Assembly: GCF_003065385.1 (NCBI RefSeq)
Contig: NZ_CP023277.1
Span: 1,080,829-1,144,828, forward strand
DNA from: Polynucleobacter acidiphobus
GTDB lineage: Bacteria; Pseudomonadota; Gammaproteobacteria; Burkholderiales; Burkholderiaceae
Direction of reading: 5' to 3'
Length of the DNA stretch: 64,000 nucleotides
The notes under the pieces are model-generated. The model had not been told where the DNA came from. It did not search any database and saw only the letters and a list, made by a program, of their open reading frames with translations. This document shows positions 16,081 through 23,984 of this stretch, piece by piece. Position numbers and translations under genes: made by a program. How positions within the stretch are numbered: position 1 is the first letter of the stretch; each line of letters opens with the position of its first letter.

Positions 16081-16752
16081 TTACTTTGGAATTACTTTTG
16101 TAAGATCTTGATGGGTCTTCATAAACTGCGGTGATGTAACACCCATCGACACGTAGATGCTGGTGAGTTCTTCCATACCAATCTCGGCGGGGCTTACCCA
16201 ATCAACTGGTACATAGAGTAAGCCACCTCCAATCGGTACTGGTGCGGTTGGCACAATCACTGCATAGCAGGCCTGCTCTTTCACCATTACGGCTTGGGGG
16301 GATGAGAGCAATGCTAGAGCGGATACGCCGCCTGCCCCGCCAAAATGTACCCATACGGGGCGCATCGTTTTGAGCTCTTCGTCATCCCGCTTGGCAACCA
16401 AACTCACAAAGCTATGAATGGTGTCATAGACAGTTCGTACCACGGGTATCTTACGAACCAAGCCATTAATGATGGCTGTAAATCCCTTCTGCAGCCCCTT
16501 CTCCACCAATAAGCCAAGAATCAGTAAAGCAAGGATCACGATCGCCAAACCAACCACGTAGCCGACCCACTCCAGACCAGCAATACCTAAGCCCATCTTT
16601 GCCATTACGCTACCAACCGCACTCGATGGTCCAAGCCACCGAATCACAATGCCCACTACAAACGCAATTAGCAGAGCTGTTGCAATAAGCGGAAATGCCG
16701 CTAATAGGCCAGCTAGGAATAGACGAACAAGTTTGGATGAGCCTGGCGACAT
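16081..16752 (-). CDS. DUF502 inner-membrane protein
   Basis: Protein of 223 residues with two strong N-terminal transmembrane segments (about 9-32 and 60-84), followed by the conserved DUF502 block KIPVVRTVYDTIHSF and a soluble C-terminal half with VMVPTAP-like strands. The family is widespread in bacteria and plants and has no established biochemical role. It stands alone with about 59 bases to arsR and 36 to the pirin gene, and all run on the minus strand, so co-transcription with its upstream pirin operon is possible. Nothing in it suggests an arsenic role. Confidence 0.85.
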   Translation of the reverse strand: MSPGSSKLVRLFLAGLLAAFPLIATALLIAFVVGIVIRWLGPSSAVGSVMAKMGLGIAGLEWVGYVVGLAIVILALLILGLLVEKGLQKGFTAIINGLVRKIPVVRTVYDTIHSFVSLVAKRDDEELKTMRPVWVHFGGAGGVSALALLSSPQAVMVKEQACYAVIVPTAPVPIGGGLLYVPVDWVSPAEIGMEELTSIYVSMGVTSPQFMKTHQDLTKVIPK

Positions 16753-16788
16753 AGAATCAAATTTATTCTTTTAATACTTGAGTGTAAT

Positions 16789-17487
16789 TCACGCAAGATC
16801 GAATACCAATACCTCTGCCTCTTCCCCATGGCTAATCTCAATATCTGTCTCGTTAGCAATCATGGCAGCATCTCCACCGCTTAAGCGCTGACCATTCACC
16901 GTCAGGGTGCCTTTGATGAGATGCACATATCCTTTGCGACTTGGATCCAGTTTGAGGATTGCTGATTGATCACCATCAAAAGTACCGGCATAGAGCTTGG
17001 CATCGGCGTTGATGGTGATCGAGTCCTCTGCTCCATCGATGGAGGCTAAGAGGCGTAATTTGCCATCTTTATCTTCCGCCGGAATCGTTTTTTGCTCATA
17101 GCCTGGTTTGACCCCCGTAAATTTCGGTTGAATCCAGATTTGCAGAAAATGGGTGGTCTGATCCTTGGCATAGTTGAACTCGCTGTGGGTGACACCCGTA
17201 CCAGCACTCATCCGCTGGATATCCCCTGGCGGGATGGATTTGACATTGCCCATGCTGTCTTTGTGAGCCAGCTCGCCTGAGAGAACATAGCTAATGATTT
17301 CCATATCCCGATGGCTGTGCTCACCAAAGCCAGTGCCAGGATCAATCCGGTCCTCGTTGATCACACGCAAATTACCCCACCCCATAAATTTAGGGTCGTA
17401 GTAATTGGCAAAGGAGAACGAGTGAAAGCTCTTGAGCCAACCATGATCGGCATAGCCCCGCTCCTGGGATTTACGAATCTGCATCAT
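16789..17487 (-). CDS. pirin family protein
   Basis: Bicupin of 232 residues. The N-terminal domain carries the metal ligands of pirins in GFGEHSHRDMEIISYV (two histidines) and the later VTHSEFN and HFLQIW blocks (His and Glu). Some pirins act as quercetin dioxygenases or as metal-dependent redox sensors. It follows a MarR regulator and a flavodoxin-type quinone reductase in one operon, with the start codon one base beyond the flavodoxin stop and no separate ribosome binding site, so translation is probably coupled. The set suggests quinone or electrophile stress, a reading based on the neighbours. Confidence 0.9.
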   Translation of the reverse strand: MMQIRKSQERGYADHGWLKSFHSFSFANYYDPKFMGWGNLRVINEDRIDPGTGFGEHSHRDMEIISYVLSGELAHKDSMGNVKSIPPGDIQRMSAGTGVTHSEFNYAKDQTTHFLQIWIQPKFTGVKPGYEQKTIPAEDKDGKLRLLASIDGAEDSITINADAKLYAGTFDGDQSAILKLDPSRKGYVHLIKGTLTVNGQRLSGGDAAMIANETDIEISHGEEAEVLVFDLA

Positions 17488-17490
17488 GAT

Positions 17491-18045
17491 TTATGCGTGA
17501 AACTGGCTAGCAATTTTTGCAATCCGCTCACCATACAGCCGCGCGGTCTCGAGGTCACCGGAGTTCACCTCATCGGCACTCGCATCCGATGGGGTTTGCA
17601 TCATAGCGCCCGCAAAAGAGCCGACATAGTTCACATCATCGCGCTTAGCGGACTTGGCATTTGATGGCATGAGGCCAGTGCCGACCCAGATACCCGAGTG
17701 CTGCATCGCTAAGGTAAAGAAATAATGTAAGGTCGAGTGTTTGTCACCATTCATGGTGGCTGAGTTGGTAAAGCCGCCAAAGATTTTGTCTTTCCACTGC
17801 TGACCAAACCAGGGCTTTGAGCTTGCATCGGCAAACTTCTTGAACTGCCAACTCACACTGCCCATATAGGTGGGCGAACCAAAGATAATCGCTTTGGCGT
17901 TCTTTAATATCTCCCATTGGGCTTCGGTAATGTTTCCCTCGGCATCAATGGCGATCAATGCTGCGTTAGCGCCTTTGGCAACCGCCTCAGCTTGCTTTTG
18001 GGTATGGCCATAGCCACTATGGAATACGACTGCAATATTTGACAT
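17491..18045 (-). CDS. flavodoxin-fold NAD(P)H quinone reductase-like protein (WrbA-related)
   Basis: Flavoprotein of 184 residues. The FMN phosphate loop is HSGYGHTQKQA near the N-terminus, and the isoalloxazine loops are GSPTYMGSVSWQFK and FTNSATMNG. These match flavodoxin-like NADPH quinone reductases of the WrbA group, which reduce quinones by two electrons and avoid semiquinones. It lies between the MarR regulator and pirin. A near palindrome upstream of marR probably controls all three genes. Substrate is inferred from family and operon. Confidence 0.88.
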   Translation of the reverse strand: MSNIAVVFHSGYGHTQKQAEAVAKGANAALIAIDAEGNITEAQWEILKNAKAIIFGSPTYMGSVSWQFKKFADASSKPWFGQQWKDKIFGGFTNSATMNGDKHSTLHYFFTLAMQHSGIWVGTGLMPSNAKSAKRDDVNYVGSFAGAMMQTPSDASADEVNSGDLETARLYGERIAKIASQFHA

Positions 18046-18076
18046 GGTTTCTCCTGGTGATTTGGGTTGATTGGGA

Positions 18077-18493
18077 TTAAATAAACTGACTACGAATTCG
18101 GTCTAAGGCTTCGATGGTTTGATTGAGCTCCTTCATGCTGCACTTGGCAAAGCCCTGCTCCAAATACTGCACATGCTCTGGGAAGGCTTTCTTAAAGAGG
18201 CGCTCGCCCGCTTTGGTCAAGCCAATCTTGTAACTGCGGCCATCCTCAGCATTGGGTATCTTTGTGATCAGACCTTTTTGCTCTAAGCGCTCGAGCACAC
18301 CAGTCATCGTACCTTTCAGAATCAAGGTCTTTTCACCCAATTCCTTGCAGGTCATCGGCGGTTGATTGCCCAATGTAGCAATCACATCAAATTGGGTCAT
18401 GGTCAAACCCATGCCCTTGATGTGCTTCGTCGAATAGGCCTCAAAGGCTTGATAGGTACTCGCGAGGCTACGGATAAAACGGAGGTAAGTCAT
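18077..18493 (-). CDS. MarR-family transcriptional regulator
   Basis: Winged-helix dimeric regulator of 138 residues, first gene of the operon with the flavodoxin and pirin genes. The helix-turn-helix is around TCKELGEKTLILKGTMTGVLE (its middle part), followed by the wing with D-GRSYKI. A single cysteine (CKELGE) and another in the C-terminal helix (KCSMKEL) could be redox sensing, as in OhrR-like members. GGAAA lies seven bases before the ATG. A 37-base inverted repeat sits just upstream and is the likely operator for autoregulation. Confidence 0.9.
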   Translation of the reverse strand: MTYLRFIRSLASTYQAFEAYSTKHIKGMGLTMTQFDVIATLGNQPPMTCKELGEKTLILKGTMTGVLERLEQKGLITKIPNAEDGRSYKIGLTKAGERLFKKAFPEHVQYLEQGFAKCSMKELNQTIEALDRIRSQFI

Positions 18494-18506
18494 AGTATTT
18501 CCAATT

Positions 18507-18543
18507 AGTCTGTATGCGTACTATTTTAGTACGAGTACAGACT
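18507..18543. promoter_or_regulatory. 37-bp inverted repeat, probable MarR operator
   Basis: Outer arms AGTCTGTA / TACAGACT and inner arms CGTACTA / TAGTACG are perfect, separated by two mismatched bases on each side and a TTT centre. The site lies 14-50 bases upstream of the marR start, where a repressor would cover the promoter. Size and symmetry suit one or two MarR dimers. Confidence 0.72.
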
Positions 18544-18595
18544 ATTTGAATACCACTCCTTTTTCTGGGGAAATTGCTTACTTTTGATGAGGCGT

Positions 18596-18623
18596 GATGG
18601 TTGGCGGTAAACCGCCAACCATC
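18596..18623. terminator. perfect 28-nt hairpin after htpX
   Basis: Thirteen-base-pair perfect inverted repeat (GATGGTTGGCGGT and its complement) with a minimal loop, six bases beyond the original htpX stop. There is no T run on the minus strand, so it may stabilise the mRNA or act as an imperfect terminator. Confidence 0.55.
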
Positions 18624-18628
18624 GGGAT

Positions 18629-19516
18629 TTAATCGGCCATATTGCGCAAGGCGGCAATACGCTCATCCAATGGCGGATGGCTCATGAAGAGACGCTTAAG
18701 ACCTGTGCCCATGCCGCCTGAAATACCAAAGGCTTCTAACTGTTCGGGCAAATGAGGCTCATTGACCGACTTTTGCAGGCGTTCCAGTGCCCGAATCATC
18801 TTCTGCTTACCTTCTAGATAGGCGGCGCCTGCATCAGCACGCTACTCCCGCTGACGGCTAAACCACATCACAATCGCACTCGCCAAGATGCCTAAGACCA
18901 ACTGGGCAATGATGGTGGTAATCCAGTAGGCAGGACCATGACCACGCTCGGTCTTAAAGACCGCCCGATCAATAATGTGACCGATCACGCGCGAGAGGAA
19001 GAAGACAAAGGTGTTGATGACCCCTTGAATGAGTGCCAAGGTCACCATATCGCCATTGGCCACATGGCTCACCTCGTGGGCCAATACCGCCTCAGCCTCA
19101 TCGCGGGTCATGCCACGTAACAAGCCGGTGCTGACAGCCACCAAGGAACTGTCACGCATCATCCCGGTTGCAAAGGCATTGATGTCTGCTGAGTCGTAGA
19201 TTGCCACCTCGGGCATGCCAATGCCTGCTTCCTTGGCTTGCCGAGCCACCGTATTCAGCAGCCACTGCTCTTGCTCATTACGGGGCTGCTCAATCACATA
19301 GGCGCCGGTGGAATGCTTGGCCATGGTTTTTGATAGAGCTAGCGAGATAAACGATCCCGTAAAGCCCACTACACCAGCGAGCATCAGTAACGAGGTTAGA
19401 TCAAGGCCAACACCCTGCTCATCCAAGACCTGGCCTAAGCCAAAGATATTGATGATGATCGTGATCACCAACATGATGGCAATGTTGGTAATTAGGAAGA
19501 GAAAAATGCGTTTCAT
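18629..19516 (-). pseudogene. htpX: htpX, membrane zinc protease, with an in-frame TAG at codon 225
   Basis: HtpX is an inner-membrane M48 metalloprotease that degrades damaged membrane proteins. The reading frame has two N-terminal helices, the zinc motif HEVSH, two more helices and the SRQRE segment. A TAG stop (18842-18844) then replaces the tyrosine of the normal REYRADAGAA. The frame continues without shift for about 70 codons ([25 protein letters not shown]) to a normal TAA at 18629. The truncated product of 224 residues ends right at the glutamate that serves as the third zinc ligand and lacks the rest. It is either a recent nonsense mutation, a suppressed stop, or a sequencing error. 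Confidence 0.88.
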
Positions 19517-19618
19517 GCGTAGTACTCCTTATGACAATAGGGCTACGCTATCAGGAATTCTGCAAACTTGCAGAACACCGATTGGTTGACTGTTTCTAAG
19601 GGAATTATCAACTCAGTA

Positions 19619-19650
19619 CCAAAGCCCCAGATCGTTCACTAGGGCTTTGG
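19619..19650. terminator. hairpin between htpX and uspA
   Basis: Nine-base-pair stem CCAAAGCCC / GGGCTTTGG with a 14-base loop, eleven bases downstream of the uspA stop. No clear U tract follows, so termination is only probable. Confidence 0.5.
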
Positions 19651-19661
19651 CTAATACTTGC

Positions 19662-20099
19662 TTAGATGACGATGATGGGTAATTTTGAGTTTGCAATCAC
19701 TGCATAGGTGTCGCTACCCATAAACACTTTTTTCAGGCCAGTGCGTTTATGCGAGGCCATCAGAATGGCATTGGCCTTCACTTTCTTCGCTGCCTCAAGA
19801 ATGCCTTCATACACTTCGGTGCTGTACTCATGTAGCGTCTTAATCTTCACTTCTCCCCCAATTAATCGGGCGGCTTTCTCTAAAACCACTTTGGCGTGTG
19901 CATCGCAGACTTGCTCATGACGCTCATCGGCTTTTTTGTAATCAGCTACCTTGGTGGTGTAGACATACGGCGCCCGCGGATCAGAAATGTAAAGTAGCGT
20001 GGCACGTGCACCCGCTTCGGATAAGAGCGTTGCAACAGTTTTCATATTTTTAGCATTTACCATGTCATCCACAACGGGTACGAGTATGTGTGCAAACAT
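19662..20099 (-). CDS. universal stress protein (UspA family)
   Basis: Single-domain Usp of 145 residues. The C-terminal nucleotide loop MASHKRTGLKKVFMGSDT has the G-x2-G-x9-G-S/T pattern in altered form (GLKKVFMGSDTYAV), so ATP binding is plausible. Usp proteins protect cells in starvation, low oxygen and other stresses. A strong ribosome site (AAAGGAG) precedes the ATG. A perfect FNR-type box at 20154-20167 is centred about 61 bases before the start codon, a usual place for activation under low oxygen. Confidence 0.92.
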   Translation of the reverse strand: MFAHILVPVVDDMVNAKNMKTVATLLSEAGARATLLYISDPRAPYVYTTKVADYKKADERHEQVCDAHAKVVLEKAARLIGGEVKIKTLHEYSTEVYEGILEAAKKVKANAILMASHKRTGLKKVFMGSDTYAVIANSKLPIIVI

Positions 20100-20153
20100 T
20101 CGTTTCTCCTTTAAAAGTCCATGATCAGTTTGCCCTTATTGGAAACGCGTCTA

Positions 20154-20167
20154 TTGATATAGATCAA
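20154..20167. promoter_or_regulatory. FNR/ANR box (TTGATATAGATCAA)
   Basis: Exact match to the FNR consensus TTGAT-N4-ATCAA in the 106-base gap between divergent uspA and the GntP-type permease gene. Its distance from uspA suits class II activation at about -41 from a start site near 20119. For the permease it would be very close to the start codon. Confidence 0.72.
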
Positions 20168-20205
20168 AATAGCACTCATTACTTTCACTATCCTTATTCC
20201 TCGTT

Positions 20206-21612
20206 ATGGATCTACTCGCCATCCTCATCTCCTTAAGCCTCTTGATGCTGCTTGCGTACCGCGGCATGAGTGTTTTGATCTTGGCACCCGTGATGGCCCT
20301 GCTGGCCGTTTTACTGAGTGGTCAATTTGAAGAGTTGCTGCCTGTTTACACCCAAGTGTTCATGAAAGGGATGGGTGGGTATTTAATTCAGTACTTCCCA
20401 TTGTTTCTGCTCGGCTCTATTTTTGGAAAGCTAATGGAGTCCTCTGGCTATGCCCTAGCGATTGCAAATCACATCACACAGAAATTAGGTACTCAACATG
20501 CCCTCCTCGCGGTGGTTCTGGCCTGCGCCATCCTGACCTATGGTGGGGTATCCCTCTTTGTGGTGGCGTTCATGATGTATCCGATTGGCAAATCGCTCTT
20601 TGAGCGTTCTCAGATCTCCATGAACCTCCTACCCGGTGCCATTGCCCTAGGTGCATTCACCTTCACCATGACCGCCTTACCAGGCACCCCATCCGTACAG
20701 AACTCAATTCCGAGTCCATTTTTTGGGACCGACTCCTTCGCCGCCCCCGGTCTTGGCATTCTGGCCAGTTGCATGATGCTGGGTTTGGGGTATTGGTGGC
20801 TGCGTCGCCAGCAACAGGCCTTGGGGTTCATGTCCAATTCAGACTCTGGGGCAACAGATCGTGCGACATCGGCTCACACGAATGAGCCAGCTCCCCAGTC
20901 GATTGGATTTGCGCTCGCCATTCTTCCTATTGTTGTCATGAGCGTAACCAATTTGGTAATGGCCAAATGGGTCCTACCCCAATGGCAACCTACTTTCTTG
21001 CTACAAGACCGCTTTGGGATTACCGCCCTATCCTCACAGATCGGAATTTGGGCCATCATTATTGCCCTCTCAGCAGGTATTGCCCTGATCTATGGCATAC
21101 AAACGCTAGGCGCACGTCAACTCAAGCGCTCCAATGAAGCCATTAACCAAGGTGCAGTCGGTTCGATGCTACCTATTCTGAACACCGCTTCAGAGGTGGG
21201 CTATGGCTCGGTCATCGCGAGCCTCACGGGCTTTATTCTGATTCGGGAGTTTGTCTTAAGCATTGCTCCAGGCAATCCACTGATTAGTGAAGCGGTTGCG
21301 GTCAATGTATTAGCCGGCATAACGGGGTCTGCGTCGGGGGGCTTATCGATTGCTCTTCAAACCCTCGGTGCTGACTATTTACAAAAGGCGATTGCCCTCG
21401 GAATTAGTCCCGAGCTCTTGCATCGGGTTGCAGTGATGGCATCAGGGTGCATGGATACCCTACCCCACAATGGTGCTGTGATTACTTTACTTGGCATCTG
21501 CCAACTCACCCATCGCGCAGCTTACCGTTATATTGCAATGGTCACGATTGTCTTTCCTTTACTAACCCTCGCTGTGGTGATTGCACTAGCCTCGGTGTTT
21601 GGTAACTTCTAG
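20206..21612 (+). CDS. GntP-family permease
   Basis: Inner-membrane transporter of 468 residues with about twelve hydrophobic segments. It belongs to the GntP gluconate:proton symporter family, recognised by the AYRGMSVLILAPV start, the LTYGGVSLFVVAF block, GTPSVQNSIPSPFFGTD and the late GCMDTLPHNGAVITLL segment. Substrates in the family include gluconate, other sugar acids and some hydroxy acids. No gluconate kinase or dehydrogenase is nearby, so the substrate is open. It shares an upstream region with uspA and its FNR box. Confidence 0.85.
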   Translation: MDLLAILISLSLLMLLAYRGMSVLILAPVMALLAVLLSGQFEELLPVYTQVFMKGMGGYLIQYFPLFLLGSIFGKLMESSGYALAIANHITQKLGTQHALLAVVLACAILTYGGVSLFVVAFMMYPIGKSLFERSQISMNLLPGAIALGAFTFTMTALPGTPSVQNSIPSPFFGTDSFAAPGLGILASCMMLGLGYWWLRRQQQALGFMSNSDSGATDRATSAHTNEPAPQSIGFALAILPIVVMSVTNLVMAKWVLPQWQPTFLLQDRFGITALSSQIGIWAIIIALSAGIALIYGIQTLGARQLKRSNEAINQGAVGSMLPILNTASEVGYGSVIASLTGFILIREFVLSIAPGNPLISEAVAVNVLAGITGSASGGLSIALQTLGADYLQKAIALGISPELLHRVAVMASGCMDTLPHNGAVITLLGICQLTHRAAYRYIAMVTIVFPLLTLAVVIALASVFGNF

Positions 21613-21618
21613 TAATAA

Positions 21619-21996
21619 TTACCAAACGATGTAGATAAAGATCCCGAGTTGGATAAAGTTCACCACTACGCTTAAGCCATGCAGGATCCCAAATTTTTTC
21701 TTGTGTCCTTGATCGGAAGCACGGTTGATCGCTGGAGTGAGAACCCAGAGGGAGATAAAGAATAAGGCTGCGCATCCCACTAACAATCCCATGCTCAAGG
21801 TGTCGGTTGCCAAAAAGGAGGCAATGATCGAGACCGCTCCTAGGAAGGCGTAATACTTTGGAAAGAAATTGCGCACATACTTGCTTGCCCATTCTTGCGG
21901 CAAGACCTTAAAGACCGTTGGCGCCACGGCGATGGTGAAGAACACCATGATGCCAATCATGGCAGAAACAAGATAAAGACTGAGATTAGGGTTCAT
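21619..21996 (-). CDS. DUF4149 membrane protein
   Basis: About 125 residues with four transmembrane segments. The pattern MVFFTIAVAPTVFKVLP followed by RNFFPKYY is that of DUF4149, a family of small membrane proteins with no known role. The ATG at 21996 is preferred over an upstream frame extension that overlaps the preceding gene and has no similarity to the family. It starts four bases from the end of the TIGR03643 gene, so the two are likely co-translated. No ribosome binding site is evident. Confidence 0.78.
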   Translation of the reverse strand: MNPNLSLYLVSAMIGIMVFFTIAVAPTVFKVLPQEWASKYVRNFFPKYYAFLGAVSIIASFLATDTLSMGLLVGCAALFFISLWVLTPAINRASDQGHKKKFGILHGLSVVVNFIQLGIFIYIVW

Positions 21997-22000
21997 CGAT

Positions 22001-22255
22001 TTATTTGTATTTGTATTGGGTTGGGCAGTACGCACGCTGCACATCGGGGTCACGCAATTGCTGATGCTTGGTTTGTCGTCCTGTAACTCGCGCACGCCAC
22101 AGGCGATAGGAGCTTGGCTTTAAAACACTACGCATCAACGCTTTAACTTCGGGCTCAGTTAACTGGAACTGAGCATGAATTGCTTCAAAGGGTGTACGGT
22201 CTTCCCAGGCCATTTCGACAATGCGCGATAGCTCAGATGGATTAAGTGTATGCAT
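22001..22255 (-). CDS. TIGR03643/DUF2805 family protein
   Basis: Small basic protein of 84 residues. The sequence RIVEMAWEDRTPFEAI followed by EPEVKALMRSVLKPSSYRLWR and a C-terminal WRARVTGRQTKH matches the TIGR03643 (DUF2805) family, whose members look like short helix-turn-helix proteins. These genes are repeatedly found beside photolyases and cryptochromes in marine and freshwater bacteria, as here. Function is unknown; regulation or nucleic-acid binding is possible from its fold-like pattern. Confidence 0.82.
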   Translation of the reverse strand: MHTLNPSELSRIVEMAWEDRTPFEAIHAQFQLTEPEVKALMRSVLKPSSYRLWRARVTGRQTKHQQLRDPDVQRAYCPTQYKYK

Positions 22256-22300
22256 GTCTTGGATTAAACACGAATTTACGAAATCAGGTACAGTCGCCGA

Positions 22301-22996
22301 ATGTCCTTACTCCAAAAACCGTTTCGGGCCCTTGTGATTGGCTCCTCCGGAACCATTGGCTCTGCCTTGGCATCGGCCCTCCAAATGCACTCCAACTGCG
22401 CTGAGGTGATGGGGATCCATCGTGGGTCTGTGCCATCCATCAATTACGCTGACCCAAGCACGATCGCCACAGCAGCCGAAGTACTGGCAGCCCACCGGTC
22501 CTTTGATCTGATTATTAATACCATCGGGGTTTTACACAATGAGAACGTCTCCCCCGAAAAGCGCTTAGCGGATCTCCGAGCCACACAACTCCAAGAGCAG
22601 TTTTTAGTCAATGCAATTGGGCCAGCACTCACCATCAACCAGTTCACAAAGCTTTTAAATCCTGCAGGCAGTATTTATGCCACCCTATCAGCCAAGGTGG
22701 GCAGCATTAGCGATAACCGTTTAGGGGGTTGGTATAGCTACCGCTCCTCGAAGGCGGCTCTCAATATGCTGATCAAGACCGCTGCGATTGAGCTCAAACG
22801 CACCATGCCTAGAGCGGCATTAATTGCGATACATCCGGGCACCGTGAACTCCAATTTATCCAAACCCTTTCGGGGTGAAGAAATTGGTCGTGACCCACAG
22901 CAGGCCGCCAATGAAATCCTAGGCGTTCTATTGAAAGTTACTACCGAGGACTCGGGAACGTTTCGGTCCTACAGTGGTGAAATCATTCCATGGTAG
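22301..22996 (+). CDS. short-chain dehydrogenase/reductase (C-factor-like)
   Basis: SDR of 231 residues. The nucleotide motif is GSSGTIGSAL near the N-terminus, the NTIGVLH block corresponds to NAG, and the catalytic set is serine in TLSAKVG, Y-x3-K in YSYRSSK. It resembles the C-factor/CsgA-like SDRs of the photolyase-linked clusters in proteobacteria. Its 3' end overlaps the convergent flavoprotein gene by 14 bases. Substrate is unknown. Confidence 0.85.
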   Translation: MSLLQKPFRALVIGSSGTIGSALASALQMHSNCAEVMGIHRGSVPSINYADPSTIATAAEVLAAHRSFDLIINTIGVLHNENVSPEKRLADLRATQLQEQFLVNAIGPALTINQFTKLLNPAGSIYATLSAKVGSISDNRLGGWYSYRSSKAALNMLIKTAAIELKRTMPRAALIAIHPGTVNSNLSKPFRGEEIGRDPQQAANEILGVLLKVTTEDSGTFRSYSGEIIPW

Positions 22997-23984
22997 CAAG
23001 AGCAATTTGCTTTAATTGCTCTGCCAGGCGATAGCCACTCAACCAAGCACCCTCCACGGTAGAATTCTTCAACCAATCGCCACACAACCCCACCGCAATC
23101 GATGCATCGAGGGCAAACTCTCGTGCATTGGCTTCCTCAAGTTTGGCATAGCGCCATAAATGGCTTTGGTGTAAATCGGGCTCCACCCCAGTCAGCTCCT
23201 GAAATGCTTTAATCAAAATGGGTTCGATCTCAAACTGGGTCTGATCCACATGCGCTTTAGACCACGCATGACTCGCTTGCGCTACCCAGGTCTCATACAC
23301 AGGGCGATTAGGCTTGGAGTTATCACGCGCCAACCAGGAGAACACACTACCCTCCACAAAGGCTCCATCAAAAGGAAGATTGAGCGGTTCTTTTAAATAG
23401 GCCAAGAGAGTCCAACAGGGTAGCATCACCACTTCCTGGCAAATCGCTTTTAAGTTGGCAGAGTATTTACCAATTATGCGTTCGGCCTGCACCGATGGAA
23501 TCGCGAGCACGAGATACTCAAATGCCCCAGCGATCTGACCATGTTCTTTGGTGGTGATTTTCCAGAGATCATTAATCCGATGCAGATCCACTACCGTATC
23601 TTGAGTCAGCACATTCAGATTCCGTGCTAAGTGTTTGGCTGGTGAGGTCATCGCCGGAATACCAACATAGCGCGTCGCATCCGAGGGTTTATCGATGGCA
23701 TTACCATGATTCAAGCTCACAATCCGACCTGACCATGGTTTGGCAACCTCGGCTTCTACCCAGCGAGCGACTTCACTCTGGAATAGAGAATCACGCGCTG
23801 TAAAGTACTGGGCACCGTGGTCGGCTTCCCAGTCACCAAAATAGCGATGGCTCATACGACCGCCTACCCCTTTACTCTTATCAAAGAGTGTGACTGCAAA
23901 CCCATGGGCTTCTAGCTCTTGGGCGCATGATAGGCCAGCAATCCCCGCACCGATGATAGCAACCCGTTTTTTAATAGTAGTCAT
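22983..23984 (-). CDS. FAD-dependent amine oxidase-like protein (renalase-type)
   Basis: Flavoprotein of 333 residues with the dinucleotide motif GAGIAGLSCAQEL at the N-terminus and GGRMSHRYF-x-DHGAQYFTARD, the signature of renalase-like NAD(P)/FAD oxidoreductases. Late motifs VGLCGDWL and VEGAWLSGYRLAEQL close the FAD domain. Such genes often lie next to photolyase genes, and a role in repairing or recycling reduced nicotinamides or in light response has been proposed for the family. Its ATG directly follows the Cry-DASH stop codon, so the two are translationally coupled. Confidence 0.85.
   Translation of the reverse strand: MTTIKKRVAIIGAGIAGLSCAQELEAHGFAVTLFDKSKGVGGRMSHRYFGDWEADHGAQYFTARDSLFQSEVARWVEAEVAKPWSGRIVSLNHGNAIDKPSDATRYVGIPAMTSPAKHLARNLNVLTQDTVVDLHRINDLWKITTKEHGQIAGAFEYLVLAIPSVQAERIIGKYSANLKAICQEVVMLPCWTLLAYLKEPLNLPFDGAFVEGSVFSWLARDNSKPNRPVYETWVAQASHAWSKAHVDQTQFEIEPILIKAFQELTGVEPDLHQSHLWRYAKLEEANAREFALDASIAVGLCGDWLKNSTVEGAWLSGYRLAEQLKQIALATME

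Noticed and set aside
20154..20167. The FNR box as control of the GntP permease
   Set aside because: A class II start from this box would fall about four bases before the permease ATG, leaving no room for a ribosome site; uspA fits better.
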